From JABFSM01 sp052389555 (GTDB lineage: Bacteria > Gemmatimonadota > Gemmatimonadetes > Gemmatimonadales > GWC2-71-9): a stretch of 64,000 nt of DNA. The stretch is taken from the NCBI GenBank assembly GCA_052389555.1, contig JBQTHV010000108.1, positions 1 to 64,000 of the forward strand. Reading direction: 5' to 3'. The notes beneath the pieces were generated by a model. It had not been told where the DNA came from. It did no database searches and saw only the letters and a program-made list of their open reading frames with translations. Shown here one piece after another: positions 1 through 7,884 of the stretch. Made by a program: the position numbers and the translations under genes. Numbering within the stretch: position 1 is the stretch's first letter; every line of letters begins with the position of its first letter.

Positions 1-853
1 CAGGCCTGCTCGCCGTTACCCATGGGGAGCTGCTGATACCCTGCCCCTGATACACCTTGATGAAGCCCTCGTCCTCGTCGGTGATATCGCCGTCGCCGTT
101 GAGATCGACCGGCACGAACTCCACGCGAGTCCGCGCTTCACCTTCGAGTCCGCTGGAATAGCCGGTGAAGTAGGTGTTTCCGGTCTGGGCGTAGGCCTTC
201 AGGGCCTGGAGGTCGGCGGTGGTCGGCATCCCGATGGGATTCACGTTCTCCTGATAGCCCACGTCGAAGGTGCCGTACTGGGGATTGGAGATGTACTGGG
301 CGGTGCGCACCACATCCCAGAAGCGGGCCCCGCTGGAGTGGATCTGGATCCGGTCGTTGGAGTGAACCGGGCCGAAGATCTGGTCGCCGCCGCCGAAGTA
401 GATCGCCCCCTCGATCGTGGTGAAGTAGGCGTACTTGGCAAAGCTCTCCTGGTTCACCTCGAGACGGCGGACCACCCTGATGTTGGTGTTGTCCACCACC
501 TGACTGATGATGCTGCCGAAGATGCCGTATTGCCCGGTGGAGTTGCCGCTCGGACCAGCCCAGGTCCAGCGGGTTATGCCTGGAATCACGGTGCCGTTCG
601 CGTCATAGACCGCCACCCCGTTTTCCAGCGTGACGTAGTTGCTGTCGGGCCAGAGACTCGGCGTGCCGTTGAGCCGGCTCCGGCCCTCTTCCAGGCCGGC
701 CAGCGCGGCGTCGTTCACGATCGCCAGGCGCTCGTTGTAGCGACGAACCAAGGTCGAGTTCGAGGCCATCATCGCCGCGCCCAGGGAGAGGGCACTCAGC
801 GCGAAGGCCAGCAGCAAGACCGTCACCAACGCGATACCGCGCTCGTTGCGCAT
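1..853 (-). CDS. PilX-like prepilin/pseudopilin-associated protein, 3' end outside window
   Basis: Reading the minus strand from ATG at 853 gives MRNERGIALVTVLLLAFALS, a short charged leader followed by a hydrophobic segment like the N terminus of PilX-type minor pilin proteins. The frame stays open to base 1, so at least 284 residues are present and the C terminus is missing. Near residues 255-268 is an EF-hand-like loop, DLNGDGDITDEDE, a plausible calcium site. The body is rich in Tyr, Asn and Gly. It is the last visible gene of a four-gene prepilin cluster and starts 20 bases after the PilW-like gene ends. Role inferred: minor component of a type IV pilus or type II secretion pseudopilus in the inner membrane and periplasm. 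I cannot tell which machine it belongs to. Confidence 0.7.
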   Translation of the reverse strand, partial: MRNERGIALVTVLLLAFALSALSLGAAMMASNSTLVRRYNERLAIVNDAALAGLEEGRSRLNGTPSLWPDSNYVTLENGVAVYDANGTVIPGITRWTWAGPSGNSTGQYGIFGSIISQVVDNTNIRVVRRLEVNQESFAKYAYFTTIEGAIYFGGGDQIFGPVHSNDRIQIHSSGARFWDVVRTAQYISNPQYGTFDVGYQENVNPIGMPTTADLQALKAYAQTGNTYFTGYSSGLEGEARTRVEFVPVDLNGDGDITDEDEGFIKVYQGQGISSSPWVTASRP

Positions 854-873
854 ACCATCCTCCAAGTGCAGGC

Positions 874-2025
874 TCACGGCACCGGTACCGTGATCGACAC
901 GCTTTGGAGCGACAGGGCTGGGGTGCAGTCCTGCGCCACCACCGCGTACTGATATGAGGACCCGCTGACCACGTCCGGGTCCGGGAAGGTGTAGCTCGCC
1001 GAGCCGGATGAGGAGATCGAGGTGTAGGGATCGCCCCAGGGTCCCGCTCCGTTCAGCCGCCGCCACACCAGATACCGAATCACATCCTGCTCGCCCGACG
1101 CTTCATCCACCGACGCGTTCCAGCTGACCTCGATGGCGTTCGACAAGGGATTCCACAATGCGGTGACCGGATTCCCGAAGATCGGGGTGTCACCGCAGGT
1201 GATCAGCTTTTTCACGCCGCTGTTGGGCATGGCGAGGAGTGCGGTGGCGGTCCGAATCCGCTCGTCGGGGCCGGTCCTGCCGTTGGTTACCCGATAGCGT
1301 ACTTCGACGGCCCGCAGCAGGTCGATTCGGGCCAGCGTTCCCGTGTCGGGGAGCTGGCCGTGCTGCGCCGCCGAGTGCGTCAGGGCCCCCCACGCAGCCG
1401 GCACCGTATCGAGCGTGGCGTTCGCGCCGACCGGAGCGTTCATGTAGTGGTACCGGAAGAAGTTCCCGCTTTCCGGCGGAAGAATGCTCCGCATCAGCAC
1501 TTCCTGAGGACGCGCATTCACCCGGCGGACCAGCATGTAGTCGTCGGTACGAGCCGTCTCGTCATCGGGGGTAAACCAGAAAATGACGGTCTCGGCTGCG
1601 CTGTTCAGGTAGTCCACCAGGGGGTAGGTGAACGTCGAGCCCGGAATGGTGGTCGCGGTCGCCTGGGTCCAGGCGGTCACCTCGCCAGCCGGCGCGTCGA
1701 CGTCTATATACACGGCCGAGATGTCAGCCGCGAGATTCGAGACGATATCGGCGTTGAAGGCGAACGAGTTCGGGCCTCCATAGACCACGATAGGCTGCCG
1801 TGTCTGCGTATTGGCGCCGGCGTTCCGCAGGTCCTGCTCGAGCTGATCGATCCCGTAGCGGAGGTTCTGCAGCACGCCGAGCTCGTCGCCGCCGCGGCGG
1901 AACCCCTTCGACTGGCCGCCGATCGCCTGCATGACCCCGGCCAGGACGATCAGGAAGACCGTCATGGCGACCAGGATCTCGATCATGGTCATGCCACGCT
2001 CGTCGCGCATCCGTGCCTTACTCAT
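874..2025 (-). CDS. PilW-like prepilin with C-terminal fibronectin type III-like domain
   Basis: 383 residues. The N terminus reads MSKARMRDERGMTMIEILVA, a prepilin signal: basic leader, Gly-Met cleavage site, Glu five residues into the mature protein, then a long hydrophobic helix. The middle resembles PilW-type minor pilins. The last ~95 residues look like a fibronectin type III sandwich, with NAIEVSWNAS, YLVWRR and SYQYAVVAQD strands, an unusual addition for this family. ATG at 2025 overlaps the stop of the PilV-like gene (ATGA), so the genes are probably translationally coupled. A second in-frame Met at codon 6 is an alternative start. Inferred role: minor pilin that primes or caps the fibre, with the FN3 domain exposed for binding. 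Confidence 0.8.
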   Translation of the reverse strand: MSKARMRDERGMTMIEILVAMTVFLIVLAGVMQAIGGQSKGFRRGGDELGVLQNLRYGIDQLEQDLRNAGANTQTRQPIVVYGGPNSFAFNADIVSNLAADISAVYIDVDAPAGEVTAWTQATATTIPGSTFTYPLVDYLNSAAETVIFWFTPDDETARTDDYMLVRRVNARPQEVLMRSILPPESGNFFRYHYMNAPVGANATLDTVPAAWGALTHSAAQHGQLPDTGTLARIDLLRAVEVRYRVTNGRTGPDERIRTATALLAMPNSGVKKLITCGDTPIFGNPVTALWNPLSNAIEVSWNASVDEASGEQDVIRYLVWRRLNGAGPWGDPYTSISSSGSASYTFPDPDVVSGSSYQYAVVAQDCTPALSLQSVSITVPVP

Positions 2026-2405
2026 GGTGCCGCAATCGTGATGGTGCGGCTCACCGCGGTGGCGAGCCCCGTGCCGCTCACCGTGACGGTCACCCGCTTG
2101 TAGTCGTTGGTCTGGCCGACGCCCCCGGTCCGCACGATGGTCGTTATCCGGGTTAGGCCGGCGGTCGGGGTGTTGCTCTCGCTCCCCGCGTACTTGCCAT
2201 CGAGCGTGGAATAGGTCGGCCAGGAGCGCACCTCGGCAATGCGGGCTTCGACCGACGCCGAGGCCAGGGTGCGCACCCGGTCGTCGGTGACCCCGCGGAT
2301 CATGCTGCCGGAGAGCCGCATGAGCGAGAGGGCGGCGATGGCGAGGATCACCAGAGCAATCAGCACCTCGATCAGGGTGAAGCCCGCTTCGCGCTTGCGC
2401 GTCAT
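2022..2405 (-). CDS. PilV/GspI-like minor prepilin
   Basis: 127 residues from ATG at 2405. The start MTRKREAGFTLIEVLIALVI is a textbook prepilin peptidase substrate: basic leader, Gly before Phe, Glu at mature position 5, then a hydrophobic helix. I chose this start over an in-frame Met 16 codons upstream because it gives a leader of normal length and its ATG shares one base with the stop of the GspH-like gene (TGATG). The rest is a small beta-rich domain. It sits between GspH-like and PilW-like genes, the usual order of minor pilin clusters. It is processed in the inner membrane and assembled into a pilus tip or pseudopilus. Confidence 0.8.
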   Translation of the reverse strand: MTRKREAGFTLIEVLIALVILAIAALSLMRLSGSMIRGVTDDRVRTLASASVEARIAEVRSWPTYSTLDGKYAGSESNTPTAGLTRITTIVRTGGVGQTNDYKRVTVTVSGTGLATAVSRTITIAAP

Positions 2406-2989
2406 CAGAACCCCCGAATCCAGGTCGTACCCGACCCGGTGTACCGGAACCATTCGATCCGCCCCGTGGCGCGGACCATCTCGATGGCGCGAGTGTCCCT
2501 CATGCGGCGAGTTTCCCCGGCGGCTGCCCGCACCGACGTGAGATAGAGCCCACCGGAAGCGCTGGCCGCCCCGTTACGGTGAAACACCAGGGTCTGGGTT
2601 CCATCGGAGAGCGTCACCGGTCCGGCGCCGAACGCCCGCGCGGGGGCGCCACCCCGCCCGAACACGATGTGGCGTTCCAGCGACACGCCGCGGGTCCGCT
2701 CTCCCCCGTCCGCCGCCCCGTTGCCGTTCACGTCGTAGACGATCCGGAGCCGGCTGTTCGGCGCGTCGAAGATCACCAGGACATCGTGCTGGCGCGCGAC
2801 CGCTTCGCGCTGAGCCGACTGCAAGGCGGTGCCGACCTGCAGCATCGCGCTCTCCGCGCTGTAGCGGATGTAGTCGATGGCGGGAAAAGCGATCGCAGCG
2901 AGGATGCCGATGAGCGCCACCAGCACCAGCAGCTCGACCAGCGAGAAGCCGCCGTGTCGCGTCGGTTTGAGGCCTGCATAGTGCGTCAT
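2405..2989 (-). CDS. GspH/FimT-like pseudopilin
   Basis: About 194 residues from ATG at 2989 (MTHYAGLKPTRHGGFSLVEL). An ATG ten codons earlier is possible but would make an overlong leader. The Gly-Phe-Ser-Leu-Val-Glu signal and following helix mark a type IV prepilin. The globular part has the GspH/FimT pattern (QSAQREAVARQ, then beta strands). A loop DVNGNGAADGGE near residues 86-97 resembles a calcium-binding loop, like the one in the PilX-like gene of this cluster. It is the promoter-proximal gene of the minus-strand cluster. The 210 bases to glyQS must hold divergent promoters. Confidence 0.78.
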   Translation of the reverse strand: MTHYAGLKPTRHGGFSLVELLVLVALIGILAAIAFPAIDYIRYSAESAMLQVGTALQSAQREAVARQHDVLVIFDAPNSRLRIVYDVNGNGAADGGERTRGVSLERHIVFGRGGAPARAFGAGPVTLSDGTQTLVFHRNGAASASGGLYLTSVRAAAGETRRMRDTRAIEMVRATGRIEWFRYTGSGTTWIRGF

Positions 2990-3152
2990 GAGAGGTCGGC
3001 CGGCCAAACCCGGTATCAAGGTTCTGGAGGGAACCGCAAGCGCCGCGCCGATCGAGGACCCACCTTAACCCCTTACCCTGCCGCGCGAGCCCCCTGTCTG
3101 TAGAGGCGGTGCAACAGGGCCCCGGACCAAAAACATTGCAGATCGCCCAAGC

Positions 3153-3158
3153 TATGAT
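3153..3158 (+). promoter_or_regulatory. Candidate -10 element for glyQS
   Basis: TATGAT is a near-consensus -10 hexamer, 41 bases upstream of the chosen glyQS ATG. The base 17 before it starts no good -35 (AAAACA). The rest of 2990-3199 is otherwise featureless, apart from a TTAACCCC stretch near 3064. Confidence 0.35.
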
Positions 3159-3199
3159 GCTGCTTGCAGTTCCTCGCGCGGGCGGCCTATCTTCCCGCC

Positions 3200-4525
3200 A
3201 TGGCCACCGCAACCGTCATGGACAAGCTGGTTTCGTTGTGTAAACGCCGCGGATTCGTGTTTCAGTCCTCCGAGATCTATGGCGGGTTGGGCTCGGTCTG
3301 GGATTTTGGCCCTCTGGGCGCCGAGCTCAAGAAAAACGTAAAGGACCGCTGGTGGCACGCGATGGTCCGCACCCGGGACGACATCGAGGGACTCGACGCG
3401 GCGATCCTGATGCATCCCAGGGTTTGGGAAGCTTCCGGTCACGTCGCGGGGTTCACCGATCCGCTGGTCGATTGCCGGACTTGCAAGGCGCGGTTTCGCG
3501 CTGATCAGCTCGATCAGGCTACCTGTCCCCAGAAGCCTTCGAAGCATCCTGGCGAACACTCCACCTGCGACCTGACCCAGCCCAGGATGTTCAACCTGAT
3601 GTTCAAGACCTTCATGGGTCCGGTGGAGGAGCAGGCCGCGGTCGTCTATCTCCGCCCCGAGACGGCTCAGGGGATCTACCTCAACTATCTGAACGTGCTC
3701 CAGAGCTCGCGGCAGAAGATTCCATTCGGGATCGCCCAGATCGGCAAGGCATTCCGCAACGAAATCACCCCGGGGAATTTCATCTTCCGGACCCGGGAAT
3801 TCGAGCAGATGGAGATGCAGTTCTTCCTCAAGCCTGGCGATGCCGAGGGGTGGTTCGAGCGTTGGCGCGGGTGGCGGATGGACTGGTATCGGGAGTTGGG
3901 CCTTACCCCCGCCAAGCTGCGCTGGCACGAGCATACCGGCGCGGAGCTGGCCCACTATGCCCGGGCCGCGTTCGATATCGAGTACGAGTTTCCGTTCGGA
4001 TGGAACGAGATCGAGGGCATCCACAATCGCGGTGACTATGACCTGAGCCGGCACCAGGAGTACTCTGGGAAGAAGCTCGAGTACTTCGACCAGGCGGCAA
4101 ATACCCGCTACCTCCCGCACATCGTGGAGACCTCGGCTGGAGCCGATCGGGTGGCCCTGACGCTCCTGGTGGACGCGTTTCGCGAAGAACAAGTGGAGGG
4201 GGAGACCCGTACCGTGTTAGGGTTGCATCCGGCGATGGCGCCGATCAAGGCGGCAGTCTTCCCGCTCGTCAACAAAGACGGTATGCCGGAGACGGCGACC
4301 GCGCTCTACCAGGACCTCCGCAAGCGCCTGGTGACGTTCTACGACGACGGCGGCGCGATCGGGCGCCGATACCGGCGGATGGACGAGGTAGGCACCCCAT
4401 TCTGCATCACCGTGGACGGCCTGACCGGGAGCGACTGCTCGGTGACGGTGCGGCAACGGGACACGATGGCCCAGGAGCGGATCGCCATCGACGCGGTTGC
4501 GGGGTACCTCGTCGAGCGATTGTGA
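3200..4525 (+). CDS. glyQS: Glycyl-tRNA synthetase, alpha2 type
   Basis: 441 residues. Class II aminoacyl-tRNA synthetase that charges tRNA-Gly in the cytoplasm. Diagnostic blocks are GSVWDFGPLG (31-40), RPETAQGIY (~152-160), FRNEITPGNF (~185) and the motif 3 region SAGADRVAL (~311), followed by an anticodon-binding domain. The homodimeric single-chain form is indicated; there is no separate beta-subunit gene. I chose ATG 3200 because residues encoded upstream do not resemble the family; ATG 3218 is a weaker alternative. A CGTGTTAGG copy of the dispersed 9-mer lies inside the gene at 4213. The next gene follows after six bases, so they may be cotranscribed. Confidence 0.95.
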   Translation: MATATVMDKLVSLCKRRGFVFQSSEIYGGLGSVWDFGPLGAELKKNVKDRWWHAMVRTRDDIEGLDAAILMHPRVWEASGHVAGFTDPLVDCRTCKARFRADQLDQATCPQKPSKHPGEHSTCDLTQPRMFNLMFKTFMGPVEEQAAVVYLRPETAQGIYLNYLNVLQSSRQKIPFGIAQIGKAFRNEITPGNFIFRTREFEQMEMQFFLKPGDAEGWFERWRGWRMDWYRELGLTPAKLRWHEHTGAELAHYARAAFDIEYEFPFGWNEIEGIHNRGDYDLSRHQEYSGKKLEYFDQAANTRYLPHIVETSAGADRVALTLLVDAFREEQVEGETRTVLGLHPAMAPIKAAVFPLVNKDGMPETATALYQDLRKRLVTFYDDGGAIGRRYRRMDEVGTPFCITVDGLTGSDCSVTVRQRDTMAQERIAIDAVAGYLVERL

Positions 4526-4531
4526 GCCGCG

Positions 4532-5227
4532 ATGCGGTTGCCGGACTTCGAAGCCCTGGTGCGCCGTCAGGCGGCCGACATTCCCGCTGAGTTCTTCGAG
4601 GGCATCACCGAGGTCGTCGTGTCTCCCCGAACGGTTCCGCATTCCGAGCGGGAAGGAGTCTGGACGCTGGGCGAGTGCATCCCGCTGCCGGTCGCCGATG
4701 GCGACCCCCGGCACGCCCAGAGCCGGATCGTGCTCTTCTACGGGTCATTCGTGGCGCTGGCGCGGCAAACCGAAGGCTTCGACTGGGCCGGCGAAGCGTG
4801 GGAGACGCTCACGCACGAGGTTCGCCATCACGTCGAGTGGAAAGCCCGAGTGCCCGACCTCGTGGCGTTTGACGACGCCGCCGAGGCAAACTATGCGCGC
4901 CAGGACGGCCAGGCGTTCGATCCCCTGTTTTACCGGGATGGCCTGCGATTGTCGGACGGCTCCTTTCAAGTCGATGACGATGTGTTTCTCGAGCGGATCG
5001 TTCGGGATCTGCCCGAGATGGTGCGGTTTCGCTGGAGTGGCGAGAACCTCGAGGTCAGGGTTCCCCCGGATTGCCGCTTGCCGGCGTTCCTGGCAGTTGG
5101 GCGAATTCCCGCTCCCCCGCCGGGGGACCTGGTGCTGGTGCTGCGTCGCCCCAGTCGCTGGCTCGATTTGTTTCGTCGCCCGCCGGTGTATCAGGCGACC
5201 GTGGAGGCCAGGCCGATCCTGCATTAG
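4532..5227 (+). CDS. Putative zincin-like metallopeptidase (HExxH)
   Basis: 231 residues. The sequence THEVRHHVEW places an HExxH zinc motif at His95-Glu96-x-x-His99, the signature of zincin peptidases. Overall it resembles the minimal 'metallopeptidase family' zincins but is longer, with a C-terminal extension of ~100 residues ending in a basic, hydrophobic stretch (LVLVLRRPSRWLDLF). No signal peptide, so probably cytoplasmic. It is six bases downstream of glyQS and leads into a small unknown gene and a ubiquitin-like gene. Substrate unknown. The third zinc ligand is not obvious to me, so activity is inferred only from the motif. Confidence 0.6.
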   Translation: MRLPDFEALVRRQAADIPAEFFEGITEVVVSPRTVPHSEREGVWTLGECIPLPVADGDPRHAQSRIVLFYGSFVALARQTEGFDWAGEAWETLTHEVRHHVEWKARVPDLVAFDDAAEANYARQDGQAFDPLFYRDGLRLSDGSFQVDDDVFLERIVRDLPEMVRFRWSGENLEVRVPPDCRLPAFLAVGRIPAPPPGDLVLVLRRPSRWLDLFRRPPVYQATVEARPILH

Positions 5228-5236
5228 GTTGCGACT

Positions 5237-5530
5237 ATGACCCACGAAGCCGTCACCACTCTCCTGCCGGCCGAAGTGTTTGAGCGGGCCAAGCGGTTCT
5301 TCGCCGAGCGGGTTCCCAATCAGGCCGCCTTCCCCGAAACGGAGGGATCGACCTTCCTGGTCCTTCGCGGCCAGGGCGGTGAGGAGATCAGTCTGGCGGC
5401 ATTCCCGGCGACTGCGGCCGACGGAGGTACCCGGGTTAGGGCCTCTACCCTCTTCTTCGATCAGCCTGTGGCGCGCTTTCTCGCGACCCTGCCGGCAGCG
5501 GCGGCCCCGCGGCAGCGGCGCTCCGCATGA
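5237..5530 (+). CDS. Small hypothetical protein
   Basis: 97 residues, not recognised. It starts MTHEAVTTLLPAEVFERAKR, has one hydrophobic strand (STFLVLRG) and an Ala/Pro/Arg-rich tail. No signal peptide or membrane helix. It lies nine bases after the zincin gene, and its stop overlaps the ATG of the ubiquitin-like gene (ATGA), so it is very likely cotranslated with both. A CGGGTTAGG 9-mer sits inside it at 5432, encoding Arg-Val-Arg. Function unknown; its position suggests a partner of the neighbouring peptidase or ubiquitin-like protein. Confidence 0.6.
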   Translation: MTHEAVTTLLPAEVFERAKRFFAERVPNQAAFPETEGSTFLVLRGQGGEEISLAAFPATAADGGTRVRASTLFFDQPVARFLATLPAAAAPRQRRSA

Positions 5531-5787
5531 GGGCGCCGATGGAAGTGCGGGTGACGTTGCTCGATACCTGGGAAGCGCACGTTTTCAACGTGCCGCCGAC
5601 GATTCGGGTGAGCGAGCTCAAGCAGGAGGCACTGGCCCGCTCTCGGGTCCGCCGCTCCCCCGGGGAGTACGAGGTGAAGTACAACGGCGCTCGCCTCGAT
5701 GACGAAGACCGCACCCTGGCAGATGCCGGAGTTCTCGACCACGCTGCCCTGATCGTCTTGCCGCTCCGGAGGAGACCCGCTCGTTGA
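5527..5787 (+). CDS. Ubiquitin-like (beta-grasp) small protein
   Basis: 86 residues. The pattern fits a ubiquitin fold: a beta hairpin at the start (MEVRVTLLDTWEAHVFNV), a helix (VSELKQEALARS), a Y-x-V-x-Y-N-G strand and turn (YEVKYNGARLDDE), TLADAGVLDHA and a final strand LIVLPL. These match the order of landmarks in ubiquitin-like proteins, including the L-x-Y-N-G-x-x-L-x-D-x-x-T-L block. The chain ends in LRRRPAR without a Gly-Gly, so conjugation is not indicated unless it is trimmed. No E1, E2 or JAB gene is adjacent. It overlaps the upstream gene (ATGA). Its stop lies at the start of a heptamer array. Confidence 0.6.
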   Translation: MRAPMEVRVTLLDTWEAHVFNVPPTIRVSELKQEALARSRVRRSPGEYEVKYNGARLDDEDRTLADAGVLDHAALIVLPLRRRPAR

Positions 5788-5824
5788 CGGTTGACCGTTG
5801 ACCGTTGACCGTTGACGGTTGCCG
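5783..5824. repeat. Tandem heptamer array (GTTGACC)
   Basis: Six consecutive 7-bp units: GTTGACG, three GTTGACC, GTTGACG, GTTGCCG. It begins within the stop region of the ubiquitin-like gene and runs into the start of the HDAC-family gene, whose TTG start (5819) lies in the last unit. No inverted partner is seen nearby. Confidence 0.9.
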
Positions 5825-6736
5825 CGGTTGCTCGCCGTGCCTTTGCCTGCCGTCTTTACCTCAGCCCGCTGTTTTGAGCATCGCCCCGGGCCGGCCCATC
5901 CGGAATCCCCGGAGCGGTTGCGCGCGGTGCAACGGGCCGTCCAGGCAGAGGACCCGGCGGCGCTCCGCGAGGCCGGCCCCGCGGAGCGGGAGGCGCTCGA
6001 GCGGATACACCCACGGGACTATCTCGATCGGCTGGAGCGGCTGGCCTCGAGCGGTGGCGCGATGCTGGATCCCGATACCTTCCTGAGCGCCGGGAGTTTC
6101 GAGGCTGCCCGTGCCGCCGCCGGGGCGCTGCTGGACGCGGTCCGCCACGCGTTGGCCGGGGGTGGCAATGCGTTCGCCGCGGTGCGTCCTCCCGGTCACC
6201 ACGCGCTCCGCGATACGCCGATGGGCTTCTGCTTCCTGGCCAACGTTGTCATTGCCGCGCGAGAGGCGCAGGCCCTGGGCCGGGAGCGAGTCCTGATCGT
6301 GGACTGGGATGTCCATCATGGCAACGGCACCCAGGCCTTGATGGAGCGGGACGCAACCATTCGCTTGGTCTCGCTCCATCAATGGCCTCACTATCCCGGC
6401 ACCGGCGCCGCATCGGAGCGCGGGGTGGGGAACGTGTTCAACCTGCCCAGACCTCCGGGGCTTCCCGCCGAGCGATACGGGGACGACCTCCGGGGAGGGA
6501 TCGCGAGTGCGCTCGAGGACTGGGCCCCGAAGCTGATCCTGATCTCAGCGGGTTATGACAGCATGCGGGGCGATCCTCTGGGCGGCTTTACCCTCGAGCC
6601 CCAGCACTACGCCGATCTGGTCTGGTGGCTCAGAGATCGCTGTGTCGGGGTGCCGATCGTGGGTGTCCTGGAAGGGGGGTACCGGCCGGAGCGGATCGCG
6701 GCAGGCGTGCTGGCGACCCTCCGCGCGCTGGTTTGA
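5819..6736 (+). CDS. Histone deacetylase family protein
   Basis: 305 residues from a TTG start; GTG at 5837 is an alternative. Zinc-dependent deacetylase of the HDAC/acetylpolyamine amidohydrolase superfamily. Visible active-site elements: RPPGHH with catalytic His127-His128, the zinc ligands Asp164 and His166 in VDWDVHHGNG, Asp247 in SAGYDS and the transition-state Tyr288 in LEGGY. The N-terminal HPESPERL motif is also typical. The likely substrate in a bacterium is an acetylated small molecule or lysine side chain rather than a histone; this cannot be read from sequence. The start lies in a heptamer array, so translation may be sensitive to changes in unit number. Confidence 0.9.
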   Translation: MPRLLAVPLPAVFTSARCFEHRPGPAHPESPERLRAVQRAVQAEDPAALREAGPAEREALERIHPRDYLDRLERLASSGGAMLDPDTFLSAGSFEAARAAAGALLDAVRHALAGGGNAFAAVRPPGHHALRDTPMGFCFLANVVIAAREAQALGRERVLIVDWDVHHGNGTQALMERDATIRLVSLHQWPHYPGTGAASERGVGNVFNLPRPPGLPAERYGDDLRGGIASALEDWAPKLILISAGYDSMRGDPLGGFTLEPQHYADLVWWLRDRCVGVPIVGVLEGGYRPERIAAGVLATLRALV

Positions 6737-6776
6737 CGGATCAGCGCGGGCCGTCTATACTCGGCTCGCTACCAAT

Positions 6777-6811
6777 TATCAGCTATCAGCTATCAGCTAT
6801 CAGCTATCAGG
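6777..6811. repeat. Tandem heptamer array (TATCAGC)
   Basis: Four perfect TATCAGC units and a fifth ending in GG, in the 128-base gap between the HDAC gene and the epimerase. A short CACTTTT direct repeat follows at about 6840-6855. No inverted partner is seen. Confidence 0.9.
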
Positions 6812-6864
6812 TAATCGCTGTTCGAGAACATATATCGCCTTCACTTTTCACTTTTCCCGTTTCC

Positions 6865-7884
6865 GTGTCGCTTCGCCTCCAGGCCGACATCCTCGAGCTC
6901 AAGACGCGCCATCCGTTCATCATCGCGCGCGGGTCGCAGGATACCTATCGCACCGTAGCGGTCCGGCTGGTGGATCGCGACGGAGTGGAAGGTTGGGGCG
7001 AAGCGGCGCCCCAGCGGTTCTATGGGGAGACGCCCGAGACCGTGCTCGCGGCGCTGGAGGTGTATGCCACCGCGCTGCCGGACCATTCCTATCATCTCGA
7101 CGACGCAGAGGCCCGCTTCGACTCGCTGCTCAACGGCAACAACTCCGCCCGCGCGGCGCTCTCGGCGGCTCTCCATGACCTGGTGGGGAAGCGGCTCGGC
7201 GCACCGGTGTACCGGCTCTTCGGACTCGACCCGATCAAGTGTCCGGTGTCCACCTTTACGATCGGGATCGACACGCCAGAGCGGATGCGACGAAAAGTGG
7301 AAGAGGCCGAGCCGTACCCCGTACTCAAGATCAAACTCGGCACCCGGGACGATCTCGCGGTGCTGCGCGCCATCCGGGAGGTAACCTCGAAGGAGCTCCG
7401 GGTCGATGCCAACTGTGGCTGGACCCGGAAGCAGGCGATCCGGACGCTGCCGGTCCTCGAGGAGTTCGGGGTAACCGTACTCGAGCAGCCGCTCCATCCG
7501 GAGGATCTCGAAGGACTCGCCGAAGTCACGCGCCATTCGCGCCTGCCGGTCATCGCGGACGAGAGCTGCCTGACCGCCGCCGACATTCCGCGGCTCGTGG
7601 GCAGGGTCGATGGGATCAACATCAAGCTCGCCAAGGCCGGCGGGTTACGGGAGGCGCTGCGGATGGTCGCCGTGGCCCGGGCTCACCATCTGATGGTGAT
7701 GCTCGGGTGCATGATCGAGACGTCGGTAGCCATCACCGCCATGGCCCAGATTGCGCCGCTGGTCGATCTGTGCGATCTCGACGGCGCTGCTCTCCTGGCC
7801 CACGATCCCTATGTCGGGGCAACCATCGACGGCGGACAGCTTCGGTTACCCGAGGGGCCGGGTCTCGGCCTCTCGCGGCGATGA
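6865..7884 (+). CDS. Dipeptide epimerase (L-Ala-D/L-Glu epimerase type), enolase superfamily
   Basis: 339 residues. Acid/base pair for C-alpha epimerisation: Lys155/Lys157 in LKIKLGT and Lys254 in NIKLAKAGG. Metal ligands: Asp181 (DANCGW), Glu207 (EQPL) and Asp232 (ADES). This arrangement is that of the muconate-lactonising subgroup and the YcjG/YkfB dipeptide epimerases, which convert L-Ala-D-Glu from murein to L-Ala-L-Glu. The frame is open further upstream, but that overlaps the HDAC gene and a heptamer array, so I start at GTG 6865, just before the conserved strand. Its stop overlaps the priA start (ATGA). It fits with the murein-recycling genes 12 kb away. Confidence 0.85.
   Translation: MSLRLQADILELKTRHPFIIARGSQDTYRTVAVRLVDRDGVEGWGEAAPQRFYGETPETVLAALEVYATALPDHSYHLDDAEARFDSLLNGNNSARAALSAALHDLVGKRLGAPVYRLFGLDPIKCPVSTFTIGIDTPERMRRKVEEAEPYPVLKIKLGTRDDLAVLRAIREVTSKELRVDANCGWTRKQAIRTLPVLEEFGVTVLEQPLHPEDLEGLAEVTRHSRLPVIADESCLTAADIPRLVGRVDGINIKLAKAGGLREALRMVAVARAHHLMVMLGCMIETSVAITAMAQIAPLVDLCDLDGAALLAHDPYVGATIDGGQLRLPEGPGLGLSRR

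Noticed and set aside
7239..7880. Upstream extension of the priA frame
   Set aside because: Lies wholly inside the epimerase gene in another frame and shows no PriA similarity; ATG 7881 overlaps the epimerase stop as is usual here.
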